Shown here: piece after piece, positions 10,284 through 21,476 of the stretch
Numbering within the stretch: position 1 is the first letter of the stretch
How the letters are laid out: each line of letters starts with the position of its first letter
Assembly: GCA_002682825.1 (NCBI GenBank)
Contig: NOKP01000001.1
Location: forward strand, 994,501 to 1,058,500
Length of the DNA stretch: 64,000 bases
Reading direction: 5' to 3'
Source: Neonectria sp. B-13
Lineage: Eukaryota; Ascomycota; Sordariomycetes; Hypocreales; Nectriaceae
The notes under the pieces: model-generated
What the model was told of the DNA's origin: nothing
The model's database searches: none
What the model saw: only the letters and a program-made list of their open reading frames with translations
Program-made: the position numbers and the translations under genes

Positions 10284-10529
10284 CTAGGCCCATATTCAAA
10301 GCACATATCATGATCGACCTCTTTACGACAGAGGTTAAATAACCCTACGGACATCTGAGAGTGCGAAGGTGGAAGATAAGCTGACCATTCGCCTTGAATA
10401 AGAGCTAGGGCGATATCTGGCCATCCTGAGGATGGCGATTTAGGTAGTTATCCATTTTATCCTTTCTATTCACAGTAATGGTAGTATATAAGAGCTACTA
10501 TCATCTCCACCTAGCACATAAGGCCGGAG

Positions 10530-11082
10530 ATTATTGCCCTAGACAGTGAGAAAGTCCCGGCGTTCCATATCGGCGGGCTCGTCGACTTCGATTCACTTGG
10601 CCCCTTCCTCCCCTGTACGAGATTCTAGCAAACAGCGCTGCATTCATATAAACAATGTCAACGCCACTGAAAATCTCTGTGAACTGCACGATAAGTACCC
10701 CATTGCTACCAGACCGGTCATCGTAGAAGCCTGTCCGCATGATCACTCCTGTTGCCACATCCAGGAGCTTTCCAAGTGGCGTTTGTTTTTGATATCGCTG
10801 TGGATACGATCGACCGCCGAGCCGTCATTGAGGCAAAGGTCACGGACATCATGGATTCAAGCACCATTAGTACAAATCTCAGTCATGCCATGTGATGAGA
10901 CTTGTCGTAGTCATGGTGTCATGTCCTAGGTTCGCATGGCGCATGTACTCCATGAATCTAGTGCGATCAGCGGTATCCATATGCTCTATGGGAGTGTCAC
11001 GGTGTGGGTTCATACTGAGCTTGATTTTGTCAGAAATTGACGTCTCGTCCACTCGTGGCGGTGCATCGCCTTCTTGATGCAA
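10530..11082 (-). pseudogene. Decayed coding fragments upstream of the 9238-10283 relic
   Basis: Minus-strand fragments in shifting frames: 11082-10879 (HRDTPIEHMDTADRTRFMEY), about 10860-10750 (DLCLNDGSAVDRIHSDIKNK, then ESSWMWQQE) and 10758-10531 (GVIMRTGFYDDRSGSNGVLI, then FTEIFSGVDIVYMNAALFAR). All look protein-like and run in the same direction as the next relic downstream, so they may be its former 5' part or a separate dead gene. Stops and frame changes separate them. No family recognised. Confidence 0.35.
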
Positions 11083-11521
11083 GGACTGAGGACGAGAGGT
11101 GTGGAGTATCAGAGGTATGGGTTAGGCATTAGATATCTAAGTAGTTAGCTTAGATGGTATATTTATCTTCCGTCTAAGCATTGCGTGCAGTACGAAGCGC
11201 CCCCCTGAAGGCCCCTGAAGAAGACAGCTTTGCTTACAATATGGACGCTGCGTAGCTGACTTTTCCGCTCCTCAAGCGGAAGTAGACAGCGTCGGTTCTA
11301 CCGCTCCGTACGATTAAAATTGTATAATTTGTGAGACTCCTTAACGAGCGTGAAGGTTGGGAAGTTCTTCATTCTGTCCCAGGCTTCATCACTGATCTCC
11401 TCCTTTGTTTCCATGCTGTGTTCGATGCTGAAAGGCGGTGGTTGTAGCTGAAGCCAACACAGCTAATCCCTGACGATGGAGTCACAGAAAACTTGGCATT
11501 GATTCGATAGCTTAGCATCGG
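11083..11521. other. Noncoding stretch in the island
   Basis: Contains another TTAG/CTAA-rich segment (about 11110-11170, GGGTTAGGCATTAGATATC) similar in style to the repeat arms. I see no gene. Confidence 0.4.
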
Positions 11522-11782
11522 TCATGAACGGTTTGGTTGCACATCTGAAAAGTCTTGCGTGTTCATTTGACAATATACTGGCCTATACTTTGAACCTAGG
11601 CGATGATAAACGTGATATGGTACCCCCGTGACAATATCTATACCTAGAACACGTCCTCTGTTTGCCTGTTCATAGAGATATTCACTGGTAGTCTTCAGAT
11701 ATATCGTCATCAGATGTCGACGATACCATTTCATTCTCTCCCAACCTCTACAACAACCACTTCGTTTTCCCCTTAACCTCAA
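11522..11782 (-). pseudogene. Short ORF fragment, unrecognised
   Basis: An 86-codon minus-strand ORF (ERMKWYRRHLMTIYLKTTSE, then GRVLGIDIVTGVPYHVYHRL). The composition is protein-like but it has no clear start context, and it sits among relics in the same orientation, so it is probably another fragment. It could be a small intact gene. Confidence 0.25.
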
Positions 11783-11851
11783 CGGTCAATCTCAGGAAAC
11801 AACAAATTTACTAACGCACTAAGGCTCGACAAGTTTAATCGGTACGAAATA

Positions 11852-12286
11852 ATGTGCAAGCCCATCCGGTACGTGCACGCTACTTGCGGCCATCTCGTCA
11901 ACCTGCCCAGCGTTTGGAGCCTGGAGCGGTGCATGATTGGGATGGCTACTGGGCGAGACTGTTGGATCCCCGGCGACGTCGACCCAGCGAAAATCACGGA
12001 GAAGAGGCCGTGGTCCAATCCTAGTACTGCTGGGTCTTGTCGCAGGTGTGCAGTCATCGAGGAGCATAAGAAGAAGGAGAAGAAGGAGAAGAAGGAGACG
12101 AAGGAGAAGAAAGGGGAGAAGGGGGAGAATGAGAAGAAGAAGAAAAAGGAAAAGGGAAAGGACCAACGAAAGGTTCGAGAAAAACAAAAGAAGAATAACC
12201 AGAAGGACGAGGATGATTGGGGCATCGAGGAAGATGACGACGACGAGGGAGCTTACACATCGATGTCATATTTCACCACCATGTGA
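11852..12286 (+). CDS. Small Cys/His-rich protein with a Lys/Glu tail, hypothetical
   Basis: An intact 144-residue ORF within the decayed island. The N-terminal half has spaced cysteines and a histidine (C2, C12, H14, C27, C37, C63, C66), including ATCGHLVNLP and SCRRCAVIEE, which could bind zinc. The C-terminal half is almost pure Lys/Glu (about residues 70-115, encoded by a purine-rich run at 12060-12185), then an acidic stretch DEDDWGIEEDDDDEG. The ATG has an A at -3. No domain name can be given. It may be a live gene or the last intact fragment of a larger dead one; the low-complexity tail lowers confidence. Confidence 0.45.
   Translation: MCKPIRYVHATCGHLVNLPSVWSLERCMIGMATGRDCWIPGDVDPAKITEKRPWSNPSTAGSCRRCAVIEEHKKKEKKEKKETKEKKGEKGENEKKKKKEKGKDQRKVREKQKKNNQKDEDDWGIEEDDDDEGAYTSMSYFTTM
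12060..12185 (+). repeat. Purine-rich low-complexity tract (GAAGAAGGA units)
   Basis: Runs of AAGAAGGAG and GAGAAGAAG on the plus strand, all purine for most of the length, coding for the Lys/Glu segment of the small hypothetical protein. The opposite strand gives Phe/Leu/Ser-rich artefact ORFs. Confidence 0.7.
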
Positions 12287-12476
12287 CGGTAGATCAGGCT
12301 TGCTGGAGGTAGTGGTCTCATTTGGAGAATTGTGTCGCCGAACATCAACAAAGTACCGGGTAATTCAATGGGTCTGAACAAAGCTGTACTCGGGGTTGTT
12401 CTTCGTGTACTTAATAAGCTTGGCCACTTGATTCACATAACTACAGTACAGGATATTGCGCAGATGTAGGGGTCCC

Positions 12477-14358
12477 TTAGCTAAACAGCTTATCCAGAAT
12501 CTTCTCGAAATAACTCCTGTAATGGTGGTTAGCTTGGTTTCATTTTCTGCATTAAAAGGTTAGACTCACCCTGCCGGTTGAGGTACATAATTCCGCTCAT
12601 ACTCCTCAATCATGTCGAGGTCCTTTTGCAGGTCAACCTCTTCAGGCTTCAAGATGCGTGTTTTGTGGATCAATTTCCACCCAATGTAGAGCACAGGAAA
12701 GACGCCAACCATAGTGTACCTATCTCAGTCAGTCTTGTTCTTGAATGCTTTGCTGGATCTGACTTACGAGAACAGAAAGTCCGGTACGCTCCAGTAGCCG
12801 TCCAAAGGCAAAAACACAGTGTATCCTCCGACAAAAGTCATGATGAAGGTTCCCGTCAGGCCGTACCAAGCTGCGTACGGCTGGAGGATAGCCTTGTAGG
12901 GGAGCGTATCTCGGCTGATTCCCTGCACCTTGAGCGCACGGTAGAAGCACAAATAGGCGACACACATGACTGAGAAGTTGATGAGCTGGGACGCAGTAAC
13001 AAGAGACACGAACCAATCCAGGACAACTGCAGTGTTGTTGCCCAGCTGGAGGAAGGAAAGCAAAGCAACGAGGAGAACGACAATCACGCAATAAACGGGA
13101 ACGCCGGTCCTGGTACAGGTGGTGAAGATCTTAGGCGCCTTGCCTTCCAGCGCCAAGCCGTAGAGTGAGCGTGAGGCACAGTACACGTAGGAGTTGCCAG
13201 CGGAGAAGGCAGAGAGCAAGACCATGGCGTTCACGATGTGGGGGAGAACTGGGATTCCAAGCCGGTTCATGGCGACGACGTAGGGCGAGGCTGCGGCACC
13301 GGGCTCGGCATCCTCGAAGGCGGCGGTCAACTCCTTGTCGTCGTAGGGAACCAGGATGCCCACACAGAGCGAACCCAGGACGAAGAAGGTGGTGAGGCGG
13401 TAGAAGACGGCGTTGTAGGCTCGGGGCATGATGGATCGCGGGTTCTCGGCCTCGCCGGCAGCCATGGAGACATAGTCGGGGCCGGCAATAGTGAAGGAGG
13501 CCTGAATTACACACTGCAGGAATCCAAGCCAACGGCCTAGCGTGCCGCCATAGTACAGTTCCGTAAAGGAACCTGGATTCTTCCAGTACCGGAAGCCAAA
13601 CGCATCGTGCTGGGGGTTGCCGCCAACCATGACGATGAAGGTGAAAATGATGAGCCCGATTATGAGGAGGACTTTTCCGAGGGCAGCCCAGAACTCGGTT
13701 TCACCATACCACTGCACGGCGAGGACGTTGATTAGGGCATACAAGACGATAACGATGGCGATGATGGCACCGGTTGGGACCGCGTCGCTCCAGAAATGGA
13801 TAATCAGGTTGCATGCGGTGACCTCGAAAGGGACCAGCACAGCCTCGAAGACGAAGAAGTTCCAGCCGGCAGCAAAGCCAAAGGCCTCGTCAACGTAGCG
13901 GCCTGCGAAGCGGATGAAGGGGGACGAGATGGGCAGATATGTCACCATCTCGGCCATGCACAGCGTGATAGCGAGGATGAAGCTACACCAGATCGTGAAG
14001 GCAATAAAAAGCGAGGCCGGGCCTCCGTTCAACAGTCCCTTTCCTATTTGGACCTACAGGGTGTCAAGAAAGACTTGGATGAGCATACAAAACGATTTCG
14101 CAGGGAACAGGGCGGATTGGTTGTGTTGATACGCACATAGAGAGCCGTGCCGATAGTGCCACCAATGCCAATCAGCTGGATATGGCGGGCCTTGAGCTTC
14201 CGGTGGGTAGCATCTTTCCCAGGTGACTGAGAGAAAGATCCAGGGCGATTTTCTCCAACAGAGGGCACCGAGTCGAGGCCGACTTTGTTGTCGCCGCCCG
14301 TTTTCTCCTGGTCGGACGAGTAGGCCGGGGGCGTCGAGGAGATGCCGGTAGAAACCAT
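12477..14358 (-). CDS. Amino-acid permease (fungal AAP / YAT family)
   Basis: Predicted plasma-membrane amino acid:H+ symporter. Four exons on the minus strand: 14137-14358, 12768-14053, 12570-12719 and 12477-12516, giving 565 residues, typical of the yeast amino acid transporter family. The N-terminal cytosolic tail (about 55 residues) leads to helix 1 with the diagnostic GGTIGTALYVQIGKG, split by intron 1. Other family marks are AGEAENPRSIMPRAYNAVFY, the repeated membrane segments (about 12), and a short C-terminal tail ending KILDKLFS. Junctions keep frame: GTGCGT donor with TAG acceptor, GTAAGT/TAG and GTGAGT/CAG. Substrate specificity cannot be told from sequence alone. It borders the decayed island but itself looks intact. 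Confidence 0.92.
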
Positions 14359-17300
14359 GGCGGGTCCAATTGAGGAGGGAAAATATTGTTCGGTTTGACA
14401 CGTGAGATTCGGGGGACAAGCGACTTCTTTCAGAGAAGAGACTTGAGAAGAAGTGAGAAGAAGGTGATGCTGAATTCCATGGGCCGCACGGCAAAGTCTG
14501 GGAGGTTGGTGTCTCGGAAGCAGTGTCTCGGAAGCAGCGTCTCACGACGGCTTTCTCTCTCCACACAAAAAGGCCAAGAAAGAATTGTAGAGCCAAGTGA
14601 CAAGAATCAAGCCCGGGATCCGGGACCTCGGGTCGTCGGCGAGCTATATAAATGGGTGCGGACCCGGAGCCGTCCTATCGCTGGAGCTTCCCTTCCCGAC
14701 TCCTCCTCTCCATATCCATACGACGTGCTACGTAGCTACAGTACTCCATGGGCATGCTACCGATGTGGCTAGGAGAGGTACACGAGAGATAGGCAGCACA
14801 AGGGGTGGCGGCACGCAATCCACGCCTGTGGTGAAAGCATCGAGCAAGCCAAGCAACAAGGCCTGGTCTCGACTCCCTCTGAAAGGAGTGAAAGGATTTG
14901 TAGAATGGCTCACTAACAGACAGACGATGAACTGCTGGTGGCGTAAATTCCTTCCTCCTCACGACCCAGGTTTCCCAATGCGGTGCAGAAGGCGACACTC
15001 GCAGCCAATTGGAGTCGGATCATTCATTCCCGTCTGACCATGCCATCTGCCCCGTCTTCACTGGAAGATGTTGACGAGTGACGACAGAGGCTGCAAAATA
15101 GCCTCATCCCCGCGCTAGCCTGGATGCGACCTGCGAGGAGGCGCTACGGCAGGCCCCGTTCCCCTCGGGGACTCCGTACTTGGAGCTTCCCCCACGGCGG
15201 GGGATGGCACAGACGCCTTATACACCACCTACACGACCAACACTACCAACATGTGTTGGTACTTGGACTGTAGAGTCTAAGACGGTACTGGAGAGATCGT
15301 CCGTGGCTCTCGATGCCCAGACACTTGTGCGTGTGCTCGGGGAACTTGTGCCGTCTCGGCGCATACAGTCGTAAGGCTTAAGTTAGCTGAAGCGCAGCCC
15401 GAAGCAGTGAGAGACTCTCGTGCGTTGCGGTAGGGTAGTCTGCGTAGCTTCACTCTTTCTTTGCAGCTTTCTCCCCTCGAGTATCCCGTTCAAGACTCTG
15501 GCTAATTACCCACTCCTCGGCTCCTTCAACTTCTACATAGTACAGACCAACCTCATTTCTTTCCCTTCTAATCCCTCACCTCATCCTCACTAGCCCCATT
15601 GTCGGTCAAGCTCCATCTACCGCCCTCTCGGCGCCCCGGTCTCACCATCCCTGTCTGCGTGCCCATAAACCAGAACGAACGAACTACGAAATACCACCTC
15701 ACCCTGCCCCTCACATGCTCGCCCCGGAGCTTCGTACGGTCCATCATCACCACGCCACCAACCAACGTGTTCCCGACGGGCGCTGCGAGAGACAACCTTC
15801 CCTTCCGGCTTCCCTGTCGGAATATCTACCCAACTTGCTGGGACAGACATCTCAGCCACCCTTGTCTCTCTGCTATGGCCCCCGAGCCATTGGCCTGTGA
15901 ACGACAGCCCACCCACGTTCAATCAATCGCTGGGAAGAGACCTGCTCTGTTTGATGAGCGTGGGGCTGTCCGTCNCCTCGCCTCTTTCTTTTTTCGGTGA
16001 CAGCCCTTACGAAAATTAATGCACAGAAGCCCTCTGTCTTTGGTTTCGAAACGGGTGCCCACCTAACCTTATCGACGACTGTAAAATTAAAAAAAACCTC
16101 TTCTGATAGCCTGGAGGCTGGAGAGGATCATCGCAACGCCCGCCAATCCTGCACGGAATCAGCGGGGATCTGCCCATCCATCGTTGCTGGCTGCTGCACC
16201 ATGACCGCTTGTATCCAAGTCCCGTTTAGGCAGCAGGATAACTTCCATCGATCGAGCCTCACCCATGCTCTCTTTGACCCAAACGCGTGGTTCCACAGCG
16301 CTGGGGAGGCCGGTCATACCACAACTCCAAACCGCGATAACCGAGGATGCGGAGGGAGTCGCTTTACTTCGGTTAGGGGTCATGATTTCGGAGCACCGTT
16401 GCGCTCACCACACTCGGCTTGAAAGAGCCACCCTTCTGGTCACTCACGAATCGCAGCCTGGCAGAAGTCTGACCAAATGTTGGTCAGAGTTCGAGGACGA
16501 ATGACGCCTGGGGCGGTGAAAGCAGCGCGAAGGTAAAGTCGTTATCTAAATTCCTATAAGCACAGCACAGCACAGCACAGTCACAGAGCTTGGGTCAACC
16601 ATGGACCGAACTCGAGGATGATGAGTTCGACTGCACACAACAGGGATCGTCAAGTGGAATGGGGCAGCACTGGACGGCTCGTGAATTCATTATGCCTCCA
16701 GTACTGTGAAGGACGCGAACAAATTTTGCTAATGGCACGAATTAATACATATCCAAAAGTCAATGTATACCAAAAACTAAGGGTTTGTATATAGTAACTT
16801 CATATCATGCCTTGGTATTCGCCCTTAGGCTAGCGACACCCTTCGCCCCTATCATAAGAAGCCCGATATATATGATGAACTTCCACTTCATTCGATGGAC
16901 TACCTACGACACAGTTCACAAGTTCCAACTGCCTGTTAGAATCCAACTAGGGGTCTACAAGCATATAGACCTGCTTCGCCATGAGGATTGGAAATGGAAA
17001 GCAAAAACATAATATTATCTTATCTCAGGGATATCTTGGAAGTGTGTGCTCAGAACCATGTCTGTGTTGCTTGCCACAGCCCAGCACCAAACCCCCACCC
17101 ACTCGACGCCGCACAGAATATCAAAACAGTCAAGGCATATCATATGCACCTTAAGCCCAGCCCATTGGTGCCCTCCGAACCAGTGTAGCCATCTCTCAGA
17201 TCTTGGGTCCTCCGGTCATTCGTCCCCTCCTCGCTGCAGTAAGATGGGTTGGTCTCGGTGTCGCCGCGAATACAACTCGAGGCCTGCCATGACAGTGTGC

Positions 17301-17472
17301 AACCCTTGTACACTGCCAATCAAGATCGACGTCCAATCCCATCAACCACACCAATTATCCCCTTCTCGAAGTCATTTTCATCTCGTCCTCAAAATATAGC
17401 ATCAAACGATCGTCATGTCAACTTGGGTATCGTCCAAAAGAGCGTGGCTTCACCTCAGCCTCGATTCCTCCC
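14359..17472. other. Long intergenic region, no gene supported
   Basis: About 3.1 kb between the permease promoter and the 3' end of the large repeat protein gene. It begins with the permease promoter. Short ORFs occur on both strands but none has a domain, good composition or splice structure. A CACAG pentamer run lies at about 16559-16585, and one N at 15975. Confidence 0.5.
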
Positions 17473-20400
17473 TTACAATTCGTCCCTCATGTGTTGGACC
17501 TTTTCTTTGACCGCCTCTGTCGCTTCGCTAGCCGCGCTGGCAATACTCTCCACGCTCGAAGCCGCCGTGACGTAGGCCGCATTCAGTCTTGAGAGCACAC
17601 TTTCCGAAAACGATGGCTCCTTTCCGCTGATGAGCTCCGAGACAAGCTCGCTCATTGCCTCGTATTGCTTCGCAGCCTCGGCGGATGCGGTACTAGCAGA
17701 CTCTGGGGCGGAACCCGCCTTCTCGGCGACAGCGCTGGTTGCAGCAGCGGCGTAGGAACCAACGTCGCTGTAGATATGCTCATACCAAGCAATCTGCGCA
17801 GTAGGTGTCGGCGCTCCGTAGATCTGCGCACTGAGTTCCGCCACAATAGTGTCCCAAGAATCAGCAATAGCCAAGCCAGCGTTCGAGATCTGCTCGTTAG
17901 CGGCCCCAACGACGGAAGACACCGAGTCGTCGACAGCTTGAGCAGCTGACGCAATGCCATCGCCTGCGGCAGAGAGCGCAGATCCAGCCGCGTCACTAGC
18001 CGCCTGAGCGGCAGAACCCGCAGATTCATAGGCCACAGACGCAATGGACGACGCAGAGCCAGCAACGTCGGTTGGCGTAGGCGTGGCTGTCAGCGACGAA
18101 AGTGCCGACGATGCACCAGCAACGAAGCTAGAGTATCGGTCTTGAGCCAGTCCAAGGCCGGCGTAGTAGTTGTATTTGGCCTGGTCGTAGTATTTCTCCA
18201 TGCCGGATGACGCCGTTGGTGTGGCAGTGGCAAGGCCGAGGGCGATCAGGGCACTCTGGTACTGGATCTCAGCCCAAAGTCTGCCTTCGTTGAGACGCTG
18301 TGCGGCGATTGCCTCAACATTCTCCCAGTCCACAAAGGTAGCGGTGGTAGTGGTCGCAAGTGTGCCTTGAACGCCAGAAGCAACAGCATCCGCGGCGCTG
18401 CTAAGCTTGTCGCTAGCTGCCGCGACGGCAGTCTGATACGCAGCCGAGACTGACGAGAAGAGCTGCCCATGGACAGGCTCGGGGGTTCCATAAATCTGTG
18501 CAGAAACAACAGAGAGAGCACTCGAGTATTGCTCGGATGCTCGAGAAACCGCGCTGGAGTAAGCGGCTTCTGCTGCACCGGTCACTTTCTCAACAATTTC
18601 GGTGTCGTTCTCGTCGTAGTCCTCTAGAATTGGCTGACGGATAGGAACTTCCTGAGCTGCAGCGCCAAACATCACAGGCTTGATGGGCTGGTTGTCCGAG
18701 AGTGGTGTCTCGTCGCGCGGCGCGCGGTGGTCTTCGTCAATGTTATAGCTTGACTCATCCTCGTCTGATGCGACAGGTTCCTCGCTCTCATTGTTGGCAA
18801 TCGTTTGAGAACCGCCCATGAGCACCTCGGAAGCTTCAGAGGCAAGATAATCCGTGAAAGCCGCCTCTTCGGCTTCGGCAGCATCCGCGGCGATTGTGTC
18901 GGTGGCAGAAGAAATGACTTCTGAAAGCTCACTGGACGCGTCCTCGATCACGCTGCTGGCGGATTCGGGAACTGCGGACGGAAGGTCTTCTGCCGTCTCC
19001 AAGATCTCGTCTGTAACGCTGCCAACTGTCTCTTCACCTTCAACCACGATGTGCGAAGCCTCGCTGATGACGGCCTCAATCGCGCTTGAGGCAGATGACA
19101 ATGCCTCGTTGGCAATGCCAGACGGCTCAGTTCCTTCGGATGAGTCCTCCTCATCGGCTGTCAATGCCGCACCAGCAGCTTCAGAAACCACCGAAGTGGC
19201 TTCCTCCATAGGCTCTCCGACCAAGGAGTCAAAGTCTTCGAAGGCAGTATCAGGCCCGTCAGCAGCAGTGGTGGGAGCGGCGTCGCCCTCCGCGGAAAGG
19301 GCATCTGCAGGTGTAACGTCCTCGTCAAAAAGAAGGTCGTCAAGGGGAGCCTGCTCAGTATCTTGTTCGTCAGAGACAACCGCCTCGGCAGCTCCTTGTT
19401 CCTTCTCGGGAACTGCGGCAGCCAAAGCGGCTTCGGCAGCCAGCTTCATTTCATCGCTGTCAAAGTTATCCGTAGCATCCTTGGCAGCGATCTTCCAACG
19501 CGCGACATCCTTGAGCCGGGCAAGTTCCTTGGCTGCAGCAGATGCGATTTCCATGCCCTCATCTTCGACCTGCGCCGAAGCATCTTGAGCTTCCAGCAAT
19601 CCTGGGTGGGTAACGATGAGCTGCTTGAGCTGCTCGGTCCACTCATTGAGCGTGGCCTTGAGCTCGTGGTATTTGGCCCAGTCCTTGTAAGTGACGCCGT
19701 CTGTCCAAGCCCATCTCATGCCAATGTGCTGGAGAGCGAGATTTCTAGTCTCGTCGAGGATCTGGAAGTGAATGTCGGCGACGGCGATGACCGTGTTCTG
19801 AAGCTCCTTGTCGTAGCTTGCACGCCATTGTCGGATTGCCTGGGCCTTCTTCTTAATAGCCACACCCGCGGATCGAACAGCGGCGATGACCTGTCCTTGG
19901 ACGCTATCGGGTCTCTCTTCAGCCACCTCCACGAGCGATGAGATCTTAGATTTGAGTTCCAGAAGTTCCAAGTCAATGGTGGACTCAAGCTCATCAAAAA
20001 GTTGCCTGCCGGTGGTATTGGCATTTTGTTCAATCATGCGCTTAGCGATTTCGTCAACACGCTCCTCCATGTCGGTAGCACCGTCGTCAGCTTGGGCAGC
20101 AAACTTGTTCTGCCAGGTCTCTAGATCCTGGGCAACCATCTCACGAGCTTTCCTGCGCCTTTCGGTTTCTTTTTCGTCCGCCTCAGGTGCTTGAACTGGG
20201 TTCAAGTATTGGTTTGCAGTGCCCTCGGATTCTAACTCAGAACTGGGCTCAGGGATGGTCTCAGATGTGTCCTCAGGCTTGAGGCTCTGGCTAGCCACAG
20301 TGGATTCTGATGTAGTCTGCGAAGAGGTCGTACTTTGTGGAGCCGGCTTGATGAACGATGAGGGCACGGATTCCGTTCTGGAACTGAGAATGCCTCATTA

Positions 20401-21476
20401 GCAAGAAAGTACGTTTCGTGAGTGAACTTGGAGAAACTTACCCTGACACGACGTTATCTTGGGAGGTCTTGACATTATCACGAGCCTTGAAACGTCCGAG
20501 GCGTTCTCCAATGCGAACTAGCTGAGGTTCCACGTTCTCGGTGTAAACAACTCGCAAGTGAGGCCAGACTTTAGCGTCGAGGAAGACGTAAGACTTGTTC
20601 CACGTCCAGTAAGCAGTGGGGAGGGCCGTGTTGGTTGTGAACTTGGAGGTCACATCATAGCCCTTAAGCATGTACGGGTGAACAAACTCATAGCCCGGCA
20701 GAACGAATTCGTAGTAGACCTGGAGGGCGTTGGTGCGAGCAACGTCATAGTAGGGTCCGACGGTGTGAATAGCCTGGCTCACGTACGGGGCGACAGACTG
20801 ATCGTATTTCTTTTGCGCGATACCTTGGTACTTGGCAAGCTGAGGCTGGCCATTCTTCTCCCACTGTGTCCGGGCGTGCTCCTGTGCCTTCTCGACCCAG
20901 GGGGCTCCGTACTGGACGGCGTATGCACGGGTTGGTTTCCAGATCTTGTTATCGACGGTTTCGTAGTATGGCCGGGCAACCTCAACGTAGGGTGCGGCGT
21001 AGTTGTCGTAGTAGGGCTGGACGTGCGGTAACACGGTGTTCTTGGCCTGGAAGTAGGGTTTGCAGATGAACGGCGAGGTCTCGTCGCAGGTCTCAAGCGA
21101 GGAGGGGCAGCGGAAGAAGACTGTGAGGATGGCAGCCCAGGTCGCGAGTCTATAAAATTCAGATGTCAGTTGATGATGCCCTGAGGACGAAGGCTTTCAT
21201 TCGACTAAAGCAACAAGGCGCGCCACATCTGGGGGCAGCCACAAAGTCTCTAGAGAGATAGGGAGATAGGTACAGAGTCGGGGACGGGTTGACGAACCTT
21301 GCCACGACGTTCAACGTCCGAAGCACGAAGCTCCGACGCTTCTTGATGGCCCTTCGACGGCCAAGAGGCTGGCCATTCGAGTGGCCATTCGACTTGCCGT
21401 TCGACTTGCCGTTCGACTTGCCATTGATGTGGGTGGCGCCGTTGCCATTCATGATGGAGCCGTTAGACTCGGCCAT
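17473..21476 (-). CDS. Large Ala/Ser-rich membrane-anchored repeat protein
   Basis: A three-exon gene: 21298-21476, 20442-21149 and 17473-20383, about 1265 residues. It starts with an Asn/Gly/Lys repeat (NGKSNG units), a basic stretch (RRRAIKKRRSF) and one hydrophobic segment (RLATWAAILTVFF), so it is probably a signal-anchored membrane protein. A Cys cluster (RCPSSLETC, then FICKP) follows. Exon 2 codes for Pro/Tyr-punctuated helical repeats (PYYDNYAAPYVEVARPYYE) that resemble amphipathic lipid-binding helices. Exon 3 has a coiled, charged middle (residues about 350-580), an acidic Ser/Ala region, and C-terminal repeats around SAQIYGTPEP and SAQIYGAPTP. From memory, such fungal proteins are often labelled 'transcription factor hoxa13', but no homeodomain is visible and I would not use that name. 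Function unknown; ER or lipid-droplet association is only a guess. Confidence 0.8.

Noticed and set aside
15599..16000. 133-codon ORF containing the ambiguous base
   Set aside because: CT-rich low-complexity sequence, an N at 15975, and equal-quality ORFs on the other strand.
18854..19588. 244-codon Ser/Ala-rich plus-strand ORF within the large repeat protein gene
   Set aside because: Reverse frame of an Ala/Ser/Glu-rich exon; complexity is too low to be evidence of a gene.
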